A DNA stretch of 64,000 nucleotides from Sphingobacterium micropteri (GTDB lineage Bacteria; Bacteroidota; Bacteroidia; Sphingobacteriales; Sphingobacteriaceae). A program made the position numbers and the translations under genes. The stretch is from assembly GCF_014692515.1 (NCBI RefSeq), contig NZ_JACOIK010000014.1, positions 62,001 to 126,000 on the forward strand, read 5' to 3'. Numbering within the stretch: the first letter of the stretch is position 1; each line of letters opens with the position of its first letter. A model generated the notes under the pieces. The model ran no database searches, had not been told where the DNA came from, and was given only the letters and a program-made list of their open reading frames with translations. This document shows, one piece after another, positions 38,377-47,974 of this stretch.

Positions 38377-38685
38377 TTAATCTAAATGGAATACGTTTGT
38401 TAAAGGTGTAGAAACCGGAGAAAAGTCAGGATTCGTTACCATAATATCAGCCATATATTTCCACCAGCGCTGGACAACTTCCGTATTTCCCAGTTCTTGG
38501 GACGAGTTACCGGTTAAACGTTGCACCGCAAAAAGTGTATACGTTTCCTCATCCAGAAAAATCGTGTAATCCGCAATACCATTATCTTTTAATAAAGCGA
38601 CCAATTCTGGCCAAATAGCTGCATGTCTCTTCTCATATTCTTCCTTCATTCCCGGTTTCAATTGCATCTTAAACGCTACTTTCAT
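38377..38685 (-). CDS. rhaM: L-rhamnose mutarotase
   Basis: Interconverts the alpha and beta anomers of L-rhamnose so that isomerisation can proceed. It has 102 residues, the normal family length, and no signal peptide, so it is cytoplasmic in the middle of an operon of exported enzymes. The family core is clear: KMQLKPGMKEEYEKRHAAIWPEL with the expected catalytic His21 (the E. coli enzyme uses His22), and VQRWWKYMADIM. Its start overlaps the upstream GH2 stop by one base and GH106 follows six bases later. No rhamnose isomerase, kinase or aldolase is in the window, so the rest of catabolism is encoded elsewhere. Confidence 0.95.
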   Translation of the reverse strand: MKVAFKMQLKPGMKEEYEKRHAAIWPELVALLKDNGIADYTIFLDEETYTLFAVQRLTGNSSQELGNTEVVQRWWKYMADIMVTNPDFSPVSTPLTNVFHLD

Positions 38686-41636
38686 CAGTTTATTTTTTTG
38701 TGGATATCTATTTCAATAATACTCAATCGCCCTTTTGCGCCGATATCATCCCGCGCCACACCATCATCCAATTTCTTACCCCCAATTTCGGCATGTTGAT
38801 TTTCCGCAGCAACAACCGAACTCCCCTTCAACTGAATTTTCACCCGACGTCCTTCCGTACGGGGGATTTCTAATGTATAATATCCTAATGTTGTTTTTGT
38901 ATTTCCATCAAATACCAGCTTGTCATCGACAAAAACCTGCAACGGATAGCTTCTAGATCTAAAGTTATTCAATTTTAGATCAATCTCGTCAATAGCCGAT
39001 TTCTTTGCCAAGGTATATTCTATCCAGGCGTTTTGAAGAGATCCATCGTTTACCCAGTCCGTCAGCTCATTATCATCATAGGAGGAGGCTGCCATTTCTT
39101 GATTTGCACCTGCCTGAACTTTCTGTATCCGCAAGGTTATACGTTGTTGCTTTAATGGTTCCTCTTGCAAACCTTCCCCTCTATCTAAATTCAAGGGCAA
39201 TCCTATTCCGGAATTTTTCACAAAAAGCCCATTTTTATCCAAGATAGGAGAAACTTCCCATATAAGGCTATCGGCGATAAGACCATTTGCCTGTGCGTGG
39301 ATTTTCACTTCTCCGGCTTCACCAAATCGGGTACGCAGCATAACCCTGTTTACGCCGGCTTCTACTGGCAACGATTCGGAAAGGATGTAATTGTTAGGTC
39401 CCTGCGCAATACCTCCTCGCCAATTCATAGGGCCATCCCAACGAAAATCAATCATATTGGTCGCTGTAGGGCAACGTCTACCCTCTTTATCCAGCACTTC
39501 TACGTCAACCAAAACCATATCATTGCCATCGGCATACAAACCGTTATCGCCGTGCTTATAGTTTAGTTTTACACGATAAGGCTCGCCTGCCGTTTGTATC
39601 AGCTGCTCATTCAATACATTATTATTTTCGTCATAAGAACGGGCTTTCAGTTCACCGGGCGCAAAAGCTATTTGCGGAAAAGTAAACAGAAACTGGTAGG
39701 AACGTTCGCCAAACCCTTGGCTCTGTCCGTTCACAAAGAGCTCTACTTTTTCGCCCGCACTAACAACGTGTATATCCTTTTTCGTATCTGTTGGATAATT
39801 CCAGTGACCAATGATATGGAGACCTTTCGGATCGGGATCTACCCAGCCGTTCCACATCACCTGGTGGGCATAATACGCATCTTTAGGAATCCGCATCGCA
39901 TCGACTTCTCCGCTTCGACGATAGTTCTCTTTACCTCTATAATGGGTATTAGAGTCGGAGAAAATAATATTTACGCCCCCCGAACTCACGCGTTTCCCGG
40001 TTCCCGGGCGTACTTTCCAGTATTCCCACCACCGTCGAATGGTTTCCATGGCATGCTGATCCTGGTTCCTGTTGTAATCGCTGGCATCGTTACCTTTATA
40101 CAAGGGGCCTTCTCCCTCCTTATGAAACGGATAGGTATATTCATCCCAGTATTTACGCAAACCTTCATCGCGCATGTATTCGGTAGCGATCATCGGATGT
40201 TTAGCACTTTTATTGATATAGAGCATCTCCCCGCCGTACTCAGCTAGCTTGCTATCCAGCATTTCACGGGAGCCTATGGCCCGCCCGCCATGCAGATCAT
40301 ATTGATCGCGAATGGTAATCATCTCGGCCATGTGCTCTTCTGATATAGACTCATTGCCACTCTCCCAAAACAGAACACTTGGACTGTTGCGATAATAAAT
40401 AATTGCATCCCGCATCAGTTCTGTACGCTGTTCCCATCGACGCCCCTCCACATCCCTTTCCGCATCTCCGGCAGGCAGCATTTGCATCAGTCCGACCCGG
40501 TCGCAAGATTCTACGTCTTGACGCCAAGGTGCTACGTGCATCCAACGAACTAGATTCGCATTACTTTCCACCATCAACTTGTTGCTATAGTCACTCACCC
40601 ATGGAGCAACGGAGAGCCCTACTGCAGGCCATTCATTGCTCGTCCGTTGGGCATATCCCTTCATCATCAATACCTGATCGTTGAGATAAACCATACCGTC
40701 CCGAAATGCAGTTTTCCGGAATCCTGTACGCGTATCAACCGCATCGATCGTTTCTCCACCAACGACCAATTTAGACGTTACCGTATATAGATAACCATAT
40801 CCCCAGTTCCAAAAATGCACATTGTCCATTTTTGACTGTACCTGGATTATCCCGGTCGCTCCTGCTTCCAGTGAAAAAGGATTTTCAAATGTTTTCACCA
40901 ACACCCCTTCAGCATCTCGTACTTCCACCAAAAACTGACCATTATATGTATTAGCTGTTTCGTTTTTCACTTCAGACTCCACATGCAGATCCAATTGCTT
41001 TCCGGGAATATCTATGTTTTTTGCATAAACATATACACCCGTAGTTCCTAAATTGGAATATAAAGGCAAGGTTTGATACATTCCACCGGTAAAATGAATC
41101 CATACGTTTTTGGGAATACCGCCGTAATTCGCATTAAAATTCTTATCGTTCCATTGGAAAATGCTATTGGTTGCATTTTCCCTATACCGCCAATCGTTAT
41201 CCGTTCGAATAGCTAGGACATTTTCACCTTTTTTTAATACCTCTTTCGAGATATCTAACCCTGCTGCCATGACACCGTTTTCGTGGCGGCCTATCCACGT
41301 ATCATTGAGATAAAATTCTGCGCCGAAACGCAGGCCTTCAAATTCTAAAAACACCTTTTCTTGCGGCACGTCATCCGGCAATGTAAATGTTTTACGGTAC
41401 CAAACCACCGCTGTGCTATGTTCGTGTATAGGTTTTGCGAAAGCTTCGTCCTCATTCCAGGCATGGGGCAGCGTAACCTCTTTCCATTCCTTATCGTCAA
41501 ATGCAGCTTGTTTGGCTTCCGGTATGTCACCAATATGTAGCTTCCATGCGGCATTAAAACTATAGGTCTGTCTCGATTGGGCAAAAACTGCGGTACAGCA
41601 TAGCACGACGCATATCGTACTCCAAAACTTCATCAT
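38685..41636 (-). CDS. GH2 glycoside hydrolase with C-terminal discoidin-like module
   Basis: Exported exo-acting beta-glycosidase, 983 residues, signal peptide ending TAVFAQS. Domains: jelly-roll sugar-binding domain (VTLPHAWNEDEAFAKP, VVWYRKTF, LEFEGLRFGAEFYLNDTWIG); Ig-like domain; a TIM barrel with acid/base Glu in SVLFWESGNES and a likely nucleophile in MIATEYMRDEG; further beta domains; and a C-terminal F5/8-type module (SYDDNELTDWVNDGSLQNAWI, of which DNELTDWVNDGS is best). It most resembles beta-galactosidase or beta-glucuronidase GH2 enzymes of pectin PULs. Removal of galactose or another side-chain sugar from rhamnogalacturonan I is the likely job; the exact sugar is not determinable here. 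It sits between GH105 and rhaM. Confidence 0.9.
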   Translation of the reverse strand: MMKFWSTICVVLCCTAVFAQSRQTYSFNAAWKLHIGDIPEAKQAAFDDKEWKEVTLPHAWNEDEAFAKPIHEHSTAVVWYRKTFTLPDDVPQEKVFLEFEGLRFGAEFYLNDTWIGRHENGVMAAGLDISKEVLKKGENVLAIRTDNDWRYRENATNSIFQWNDKNFNANYGGIPKNVWIHFTGGMYQTLPLYSNLGTTGVYVYAKNIDIPGKQLDLHVESEVKNETANTYNGQFLVEVRDAEGVLVKTFENPFSLEAGATGIIQVQSKMDNVHFWNWGYGYLYTVTSKLVVGGETIDAVDTRTGFRKTAFRDGMVYLNDQVLMMKGYAQRTSNEWPAVGLSVAPWVSDYSNKLMVESNANLVRWMHVAPWRQDVESCDRVGLMQMLPAGDAERDVEGRRWEQRTELMRDAIIYYRNSPSVLFWESGNESISEEHMAEMITIRDQYDLHGGRAIGSREMLDSKLAEYGGEMLYINKSAKHPMIATEYMRDEGLRKYWDEYTYPFHKEGEGPLYKGNDASDYNRNQDQHAMETIRRWWEYWKVRPGTGKRVSSGGVNIIFSDSNTHYRGKENYRRSGEVDAMRIPKDAYYAHQVMWNGWVDPDPKGLHIIGHWNYPTDTKKDIHVVSAGEKVELFVNGQSQGFGERSYQFLFTFPQIAFAPGELKARSYDENNNVLNEQLIQTAGEPYRVKLNYKHGDNGLYADGNDMVLVDVEVLDKEGRRCPTATNMIDFRWDGPMNWRGGIAQGPNNYILSESLPVEAGVNRVMLRTRFGEAGEVKIHAQANGLIADSLIWEVSPILDKNGLFVKNSGIGLPLNLDRGEGLQEEPLKQQRITLRIQKVQAGANQEMAASSYDDNELTDWVNDGSLQNAWIEYTLAKKSAIDEIDLKLNNFRSRSYPLQVFVDDKLVFDGNTKTTLGYYTLEIPRTEGRRVKIQLKGSSVVAAENQHAEIGGKKLDDGVARDDIGAKGRLSIIEIDIHKKIN

Positions 41637-41663
41637 ATGTATAAAGGTTTATTCTTTTTATTA

Positions 41664-42824
41664 TTATTTATTCGTTTCCAAAAAACGGTATATCTCTGTT
41701 CCAGCCAACAAAAAACAGCCCAATCCGTAATCTTCAAAATCGGGCACACTCGCGTAGCTCACCGGCTGACCGTCTTTGGGTTCTTTTCCTGTTCCTTGCA
41801 GGTAACCTAAAAAACCCGAAGGATGTACGGCTTCGTTTACCATGGCCTTCCATGCTTTCTCCATAGCAGGTCGGTAGATTTCCTCATCCAGTAATCCTTG
41901 ATTTATTCCCCAAGCCATACCGTACACAAAAAGAGCCGTGCCACTGGTCTCTCGACCGCCGAAATTAGTGGGATCATGCATACTAACATTCCAGAAGCCA
42001 TCTTCCCGTTGCGTAGCCAGCACCCCCTGCATAAGATCCTTGAAGTCCTGTACATATTCTGCACGATGTTGTTGATTTTCCGGAAGGAGATCAAGTACCC
42101 GAACTAATGCAGCCACGACCCAACCGTTTCCACGCGACCAATAACAATCTTCTCCATTAGGTTCCGTATAAGGGGGAACAAAATCTTTGTCGCGCCACCA
42201 TAGTTTATCTTCTCTATTATATAAACCGCCTCCTTCAACATCACGCGAATGCACATACATTTTGTACATATAATCAAAATACTGCTCGTCGTCAAACATA
42301 ACACCCAATTTCGCGTATATTGGCATCGCCATCTGAATAGCGTCTATCCAGGTCCAATCATCTACTTTTCCCGATGCGATGACGAAATCGATATTCGCTT
42401 TAATATCCGCTATACGCTCTGGTTGTGGATCTATTTCGTAAAGATCCAAGTAGGTTTGACCGCAATTTTGATCATCGCCATTACGGGTTTCTATACCATT
42501 GCGCAACCCCCATGCATGATTATTACCCCAGTCGACCGCATAGTCATAATAGCGTTTATCCGGATCAATCTTATATAGCGCCATTAACCCCTCGTAATAT
42601 ACACCTCTCGTCCATATATTACTCGGACGCCAGCGTGTCGTATAAATAGGTTTCTTCGTATCCGGCCATTTATCCATAAAATAGTTATTGGTTCGCCGTA
42701 AAACTTCTAATACCTCATGTTTCTCGTCCTGTTTCGATGTCAATTGTTTTTTGGAAGCACAAGCACTCAAGAGAATAGTCATTACGACAAGCATACTATA
42801 GGTAATTCTTTTTCCGTTAGTCAT
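41664..42824 (-). CDS. GH105 unsaturated rhamnogalacturonyl hydrolase, lipoprotein
   Basis: Hydrolyses unsaturated galacturonyl-rhamnose units produced by the PL11 lyase of the same operon. The chosen start (MTNGKR) gives 386 residues; an ATG seven codons upstream (42845) is in frame, but its AATAATAAT stretch looks like leader. Lipobox LLSAC indicates a membrane anchor. (alpha/alpha)6-barrel motifs: RWRPSNIWTRGVYYEGLMALY, of which NIWTRGVYYEGLMAL is typical, plus GDDQNCGQTYLDLYE, DCYWSRGNGWVVAALVRVL and GRETSGTALFVYGMAWGINQG. It is shorter and closer to the YteR type than the other GH105 (23493-24914). Confidence 0.93.
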   Translation of the reverse strand: MTNGKRITYSMLVVMTILLSACASKKQLTSKQDEKHEVLEVLRRTNNYFMDKWPDTKKPIYTTRWRPSNIWTRGVYYEGLMALYKIDPDKRYYDYAVDWGNNHAWGLRNGIETRNGDDQNCGQTYLDLYEIDPQPERIADIKANIDFVIASGKVDDWTWIDAIQMAMPIYAKLGVMFDDEQYFDYMYKMYVHSRDVEGGGLYNREDKLWWRDKDFVPPYTEPNGEDCYWSRGNGWVVAALVRVLDLLPENQQHRAEYVQDFKDLMQGVLATQREDGFWNVSMHDPTNFGGRETSGTALFVYGMAWGINQGLLDEEIYRPAMEKAWKAMVNEAVHPSGFLGYLQGTGKEPKDGQPVSYASVPDFEDYGLGCFLLAGTEIYRFLETNK

Positions 42825-42853
42825 ATTATTATTGCATAAATACATGTAATTTT

Positions 42854-44470
42854 TTATTGATATCGTACGTTTCCCTTATTCTTATCCAGCTGCTGATAGG
42901 GTATCACACCTACACGATCCGCCCAGGTATCATAAATATCCGTTAACTCTTTTACTATTTCCGGATATTTTTCCTTAACGTCGGTAGTCTCCGTCCGATC
43001 TGCAACAAGATCATAGAGATACCAGATATTCTCCGGATATTCCGCCACTAACTTCCATTTCCCTTTCCGAACGGCTTTATTTCCTTCGTGTTCAAAACAA
43101 ATCGCTCGATCTTCTTCTATTATCTCTTTGCTCCATATCGTCTGCAAAGCTTTTCCCTCCATCGGCTGAATGGCGTGTCCAGTAAATTCCGTTGGGTAAG
43201 TAGCATTTGCCCATTCCACTAAAGAAGGCATAATATCAATCAGATGCGCAGGTTCATCAATCTGCAAACCTGTTGGAATATAGTTGGGACCATAGGCAAT
43301 AAAACCGGTAGCATTTCCTCCTTCAAATTCCCAATGTTTGAACTTACGAAAAGGTGTGTTACTGACTACAGCTCCTTCCCTCCCATAAGCCGTAAAAGAT
43401 TTGGGATGACTCGCCGGAAAGAAATTGGCTGCTCTGATTTCTGCTGTGAATCCTTGATTGGTTATTGTTTCGTTACTTGCGCCGTTATCGGATAGGAACA
43501 GGAAAATGGTGTTCTCCAACTGACCGTTTTTACGTAGATGCTCTACTAACCTACCGACATTTTGATCGATGGCATCTACCATCGCAGCATACACGGACAT
43601 ACGTTCATCCCAATGTACTTTTTCTTCCCAGGAAAGATCCTTCCAATTGCCGATGTTCGTATCTAATGGGGACAACTCCGTCGACGACGGAAACAATCCT
43701 AAGGTTTGTTGCTTTTCAAATCGTAGCTGACGAACAGCCTCCCAACCATCCATATATTTCCCTTGATAGCGTGCAATGTCTTCCGGTTTGGCATGTAATG
43801 GCCAATGTGGTGCTTGATAGGCGATATAAAGGAAAAATGGATCTGTTTTTCGCTCCTGTAGGTGCTCCTCTACGAACGAAATGGCATAATCGGTATAGGC
43901 ATCGGTACTATAATAGTTTTGAGACGGTGTTATTTCTTTGTTATCCAAAGCAATGGTCAGCTTTTGATTGGGCCGATAGGGTCTGTTCTCAAAATAACTA
44001 TTTGCACCATCAATAAGACCATAAAACCGATCAAAACCACGCTGTAGTGGCCAGTGTTCCTGTGCCTGTCCTACATGCCACTTGCCTGTCATATACGTAC
44101 CATACCCAGCACTTCCTAATACTTCTGCGAGTGTAACCGTCTCGCGGTTCAAGTATCCCTGATAGGCCGGATAAGGCCGGGTATTCATCATATCACCGAT
44201 CCCTGCTTGGTGGGGATATACCCCCGTAAGCAACGATGCCCGAGATGGACAACAACGTGAAGCATTGTAAAAGTTGGTCATTTTAACGCCGCCTTGCGCC
44301 ATACTATCCAGATAAGGTGTCTGTATTTCGGATCCAAAACAACCTAAATCCGAATAGCCCATATCGTCCGCCAGAATTAAGACGATATTTGGTCGCTCAG
44401 CAACTTGCTGCGCCACAACGATGTCGAATAGTGCTAAAACGCAAATCAGACTGATGCTTATTTTTTTCAT
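42854..44470 (-). CDS. Secreted type I (S1 family) sulfatase
   Basis: Formylglycine-dependent sulfate ester hydrolase, 538 residues, signal peptide ending IVVAQ. The activation motif is CCPSRASLLTG, with Cys73 the residue converted to formylglycine (C-x-P-S-R). Metal ligands are visible in LILADDMGYSDLG (Asp35, Asp36) and FLFLSDNGASNET, and TGKWHVGQAQEHWPLQRGFD is the usual next block. No sulfatase-maturating enzyme is in the window. Rhamnogalacturonan from land plants is not normally sulfated, so this gene within an otherwise standard rhamnogalacturonan operon is unexpected. It may point to sulfated pectin-like or algal/mucin-like substrates. Flanked by CE12 (44 bp) and GH105 (29 bp). Confidence 0.95.
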   Translation of the reverse strand: MKKISISLICVLALFDIVVAQQVAERPNIVLILADDMGYSDLGCFGSEIQTPYLDSMAQGGVKMTNFYNASRCCPSRASLLTGVYPHQAGIGDMMNTRPYPAYQGYLNRETVTLAEVLGSAGYGTYMTGKWHVGQAQEHWPLQRGFDRFYGLIDGANSYFENRPYRPNQKLTIALDNKEITPSQNYYSTDAYTDYAISFVEEHLQERKTDPFFLYIAYQAPHWPLHAKPEDIARYQGKYMDGWEAVRQLRFEKQQTLGLFPSSTELSPLDTNIGNWKDLSWEEKVHWDERMSVYAAMVDAIDQNVGRLVEHLRKNGQLENTIFLFLSDNGASNETITNQGFTAEIRAANFFPASHPKSFTAYGREGAVVSNTPFRKFKHWEFEGGNATGFIAYGPNYIPTGLQIDEPAHLIDIMPSLVEWANATYPTEFTGHAIQPMEGKALQTIWSKEIIEEDRAICFEHEGNKAVRKGKWKLVAEYPENIWYLYDLVADRTETTDVKEKYPEIVKELTDIYDTWADRVGVIPYQQLDKNKGNVRYQ

Positions 44471-44514
44471 TCGCTGTTTTTCGTGATTCGTAACTAATCA
44501 AAAATTACCAGAAA

Positions 44515-45312
44515 CTAATTAGGAGATACCAAATACTTTTTCAATCCTATTTCGGAATTTTTCCCCAAATAATCTGCTATTAACGATGCGTTCACTTCTG
44601 CCCCAGCTTTCAACGTATGGGTATGATCTTTTGGATCAAAAAATAAACGGCCTACTTCTGCTTTTCCGCTTTTTTCATATTCGGCTATAATCAAATCTTC
44701 CAACGGGATGAAAAATGCATCGGCTTGTTGTGCGGCTTCTTTTGCCCATATGGCATAATCTGATCGGATTACTTTATCTCCTTCCCAACGATTGCGGGGA
44801 ATAGGTGAGCAGACAATCGCTGTAGCTCCTTTATCCCGAATATTTTTCACAAATAAGCGTAGATAGTATCCATAACTATAAACTATTTCTTTCTGTTGTA
44901 GTAGCGGGTTTTTCACCTCTTGATAATCGTCGCCGTTTCCTTTGATCGTACCACGCGCACGCGAGGTGTCTACAATCGGACTGGCATCATTATGGCCAAA
45001 CTGCATGATGACGTAGTCTCCCGGCCGGATGCTGTCCAAGACCTGTTGCCATAGTTTCGGATTGTTGTAAAATGTACGGCTGCTCGTTCCGCCTAATGCC
45101 TTATTCTGCACATCGATCTGTTGCAGATTAAAATAATCTGCGATAAAACTGCCCCATCCCCATTGTCCGTTGCCACCGTCCCCTCGCCCAGTTTTTACCG
45201 TAGAATCTCCGATAAGAAAAAGAGTAGGTTTGTCTTTCTTCTCGATAAAAGAGCATAAGCCCCATACCAATAAAATAAAAGATAACGTTATACTAATTTT
45301 GTTGTTCGTCAT
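44515..45312 (-). CDS. CE12 rhamnogalacturonan acetylesterase (second copy)
   Basis: SGNH-fold esterase that removes acetyl groups from galacturonate in the rhamnogalacturonan backbone, opening it to lyases. It has 265 residues with an N-terminal hydrophobic signal. Block I LFLIGDSTVKTGRGDGGNGQ carries the nucleophile Ser37; block II NKALGGTSSRTF; block III VIMQFGHNDASP; the catalytic Asp-His pair lies in DPKDHTHTLKAGAEVNA. All four SGNH blocks are intact. Its start overlaps the stop of the upstream CE12 gene by four bases. The two copies differ strongly, so they are not a recent duplication and may favour different acetylation positions. Confidence 0.93.
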   Translation of the reverse strand: MTNNKISITLSFILLVWGLCSFIEKKDKPTLFLIGDSTVKTGRGDGGNGQWGWGSFIADYFNLQQIDVQNKALGGTSSRTFYNNPKLWQQVLDSIRPGDYVIMQFGHNDASPIVDTSRARGTIKGNGDDYQEVKNPLLQQKEIVYSYGYYLRLFVKNIRDKGATAIVCSPIPRNRWEGDKVIRSDYAIWAKEAAQQADAFFIPLEDLIIAEYEKSGKAEVGRLFFDPKDHTHTLKAGAEVNASLIADYLGKNSEIGLKKYLVSPN

Positions 45313-46067
45313 TTTATATATTTTACCAATGGATGTTCTACATTTCTTAAACCTTCTATCACCGAAGCCGCATTCTCCATAGCTCCCTCATAATTAGTGT
45401 GGGTATGGTCTCCCGGAAAATACTTCGCTTTCGCCTGTTCGGGTCCAATCTTATCGTATTTTTTGGCGGTAATTTCATTCAGATCGATAAAGGGTACCTG
45501 TTCCTCTTCTGCAATCTGTCTTGCCCATAGACCGAAATCCTGATTCGCGCGTTTCACGTTTCCCTGCTCATCCCATTGATTTCGTGGAATCATCGAAAGC
45601 AATATCGGAGCGACACCTATCTGCTTCGCCTCCCGTACAAAACGACGTAAATTTTCACCATAGGTGCGTACTATTTCTCTTTCCCCATTTCCCCAATCCA
45701 ACGTAATGGAGTCTTGTCCGATTCCTCTTAACACACCTCGATAGCCTTGTCGGGTTGTATCCGGCTTACTGCCCTCATTATGTCCAAATTGAATCAACAG
45801 GTAATCACCAGGTTTCATATTTTCCTTCACCTTATCCCAGCGCCCTTCTTTACGGAAAGTACGTGTGCTTCGACCCGCCATGGCATGATTGGCTACAACC
45901 ACTTGTGTCGTATCCAAAAATTCGCCGATTAGCGATCCCCAACCCCAATACGCCTGATTACTATTTCTTACCGTAGAATCTCCAATCAAATAAATCGTCG
46001 GTCGATCTTGTTTTCCAAAAGAAAAAAGACATACCGCCAATACGATGATCGTCAATTGTTTTATCAT
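45309..46067 (-). CDS. CE12 rhamnogalacturonan acetylesterase (first copy)
   Basis: SGNH esterase, 252 residues, signal peptide ending near FSFGKQ. Block I IYLIGDSTVRNSNQAYWGWG (Ser31); block II NHAMAGRSTRTF; block III LLIQFGHNEGSKPD; block V YFPGDHTHTNYEGAMENA. It deacetylates rhamnogalacturonan I together with the downstream CE12. It follows the PL11 gene by nine bases. Export is to the periplasm or surface, matching the lyase. Confidence 0.93.
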   Translation of the reverse strand: MIKQLTIIVLAVCLFSFGKQDRPTIYLIGDSTVRNSNQAYWGWGSLIGEFLDTTQVVVANHAMAGRSTRTFRKEGRWDKVKENMKPGDYLLIQFGHNEGSKPDTTRQGYRGVLRGIGQDSITLDWGNGEREIVRTYGENLRRFVREAKQIGVAPILLSMIPRNQWDEQGNVKRANQDFGLWARQIAEEEQVPFIDLNEITAKKYDKIGPEQAKAKYFPGDHTHTNYEGAMENAASVIEGLRNVEHPLVKYIK

Positions 46068-46076
46068 TTGCTTATC

Positions 46077-47957
46077 CTATTTATTTGTTTTTAAACCTCG
46101 ATCTGGTTTTACGATACGTATGTCCGGCGTTTTAACGGGTAAGGTCATTCCTGTTCCGAGATAAAAACCAGTATGGGGAGGTTGATTATAGGCTACATTT
46201 TGCCAAGCGATACTCAAACGGTATACTGGATCATGCATCAATGTGTACAGACGGTGTTCCGTTGGAATGGTTGTCGTGTATATCCGTAGGGACTGGTTGT
46301 CATCGGATCGAATGACAAGCTCTTCCCGCCAGTCACCGAAGATATCTGCACTCAGATTGGGGGTGCTTTTTGATCCATTAATGGAGGAAGCTCCTTCGGC
46401 TCTAAAAATAACACCCTGTTGATATTTCTCTATATAATTACTGTTCAACAACTCCCGGCTCAAATCCTCATCCCACCAGATAAGAAAATTGGCTGAACGA
46501 GGGGAAGGCCCCACCGGATTTCCTTTCATATCATACATAACCTTTGAACCTAACCACCACATATAGGCTCCTCGGTGATTGGGATCGATATTAGCTGCTA
46601 CTCCTCTTCCTACATCTTGGTCAATAGCTCCTTTAAAGAGCACTTCCCCTGTTCTTGCATCGCGAAGTGCCGCTCCTACACCTTTACGTCCACCTTTCAA
46701 TTCATGTATACCAAACGCCTCCAAGCCCGGACGGTCCGGATCTAAATCGGTTACATGCAATGCATCGCCATGTCCTAAACCTGTTGTATATAATCCAGTA
46801 CCGTCATCATCGATGCACATCGCACCGAATATAATTTCGTCTTTTCCATCTTGGTCTACGTCAGCCACCGATAGACTATGATAGCCTTGTCCCGCATATG
46901 GATGTTTACCCGTTTTCGTATCAAAAACCCAACGGCTCACTAATTTTCCATCTTTAAAATCCCAAGCGGCTAGTGTCGTCCGTTCATAATAACCTCGTGT
47001 CATGACAAGACTAGGATTCGTTCCATCTAAATAAGCAATCGCTGCCAGATAACGTTCTGAACGATTCGCTCGAGTATCTCCCCAACTGCGAAGATCACCT
47101 CTTTCCGGAAGATAATCCACGGTGCTGACCGCCGCACCTGTACGTCCGTCAAAAACAGTCAAGTATTCTGGCCCCTCTAAAATACGACCATAGGTAGACG
47201 AGTTGCTGTCGGTATCCCGCCAATCCGCATCGGCATCGCCTATTATCTTTCCGAGGCCGTCTTTTGTACCGTCTGCCGTTTTACATACGAACTCTGCACA
47301 TCCGTCTCCATCCAAATCGTACACCATAAATTGTGTGTAGTGGGCACCCTCCCGAATATTTTTTCCGAGGTTAATTTCCCAAAGAAAAGTGCCATCAAGT
47401 TTATATGCCTGAAAAATAGGATCGGTCGTGATACCATTATGCGCATTGTCATGTCCCTTTCCCGTTTGATGTATGATAATTTCATATACGCCATCGCCAT
47501 CTAAATCCCCTACAGATGCATCTCCTGGCGTATAACCTGCCGGGGTTTGTAGTGGAATCTCCAAATACTGCCTTACAGGTGTATTCTTCGCCAGTTTCAG
47601 CTCGGCTTCGAAGTTTTCCTGTTGGTTTTGCACACTAACCAACGTATAGGTTACGTCTTTCGTTAAATTGACTTGTTTATCTTCAAAGTTTGTTCCTTTC
47701 ATCAACGGTTGATCGGTAAGGCGCACCTTTTCCTCTCCTCCGTATTGTCGATAAAGGTGAAAAGGAAGATTATACGCATCCGTTGCGAGCAGACGCCAAC
47801 TGAGAAATGCGCTATTATCGCCCGTTTTAACCGCAATCAATCCACGGTCTAAATATTCCATATAACGTTGGGCCGAAAGAGGTGTTGCCAGAAACACGGC
47901 AGATATGACGAACAGGAGGTTTATCAAGAAGTTCTGTGGGGTTGTAGTGCGTACCAT
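46077..47957 (-). CDS. PL11 rhamnogalacturonan lyase
   Basis: Cleaves the rhamnose-galacturonate bond of the rhamnogalacturonan I backbone by elimination. It has 626 residues, the normal PL11 length, with a signal peptide ending PLSAQ. Family blocks: YMEYLDRGLIAVKTGDN at the mature N-terminus, SWRLLATDAYNLPFHLYR, DASVGDLDGDGVYEIIIHQTG (a Ca-binding loop, core DLDGDGVYE), YDLDGDGCAEFVCKTADGT, SVADVDQDGKDEIIFGAMCI, DIFGDWREELVIRSDD and LYTLMHDPVYRLSIAWQNVA. These repeated DxDGDG calcium loops make up the eight-bladed propeller of the family. It is the main backbone-cutting enzyme of the locus; its unsaturated products feed the GH105 enzymes. Confidence 0.97.
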   Translation of the reverse strand: MVRTTTPQNFLINLLFVISAVFLATPLSAQRYMEYLDRGLIAVKTGDNSAFLSWRLLATDAYNLPFHLYRQYGGEEKVRLTDQPLMKGTNFEDKQVNLTKDVTYTLVSVQNQQENFEAELKLAKNTPVRQYLEIPLQTPAGYTPGDASVGDLDGDGVYEIIIHQTGKGHDNAHNGITTDPIFQAYKLDGTFLWEINLGKNIREGAHYTQFMVYDLDGDGCAEFVCKTADGTKDGLGKIIGDADADWRDTDSNSSTYGRILEGPEYLTVFDGRTGAAVSTVDYLPERGDLRSWGDTRANRSERYLAAIAYLDGTNPSLVMTRGYYERTTLAAWDFKDGKLVSRWVFDTKTGKHPYAGQGYHSLSVADVDQDGKDEIIFGAMCIDDDGTGLYTTGLGHGDALHVTDLDPDRPGLEAFGIHELKGGRKGVGAALRDARTGEVLFKGAIDQDVGRGVAANIDPNHRGAYMWWLGSKVMYDMKGNPVGPSPRSANFLIWWDEDLSRELLNSNYIEKYQQGVIFRAEGASSINGSKSTPNLSADIFGDWREELVIRSDDNQSLRIYTTTIPTEHRLYTLMHDPVYRLSIAWQNVAYNQPPHTGFYLGTGMTLPVKTPDIRIVKPDRGLKTNK

Positions 47958-47974
47958 ATCTTTATTATTTTGGC

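Noticed and set aside
39594-40247. 217-codon plus-strand ORF
   Set aside because: Antisense to the GH2 gene, which has clear catalytic motifs in the opposite strand.
43465-44016. 183-codon plus-strand ORF
   Set aside because: Antisense shadow of the sulfatase gene.
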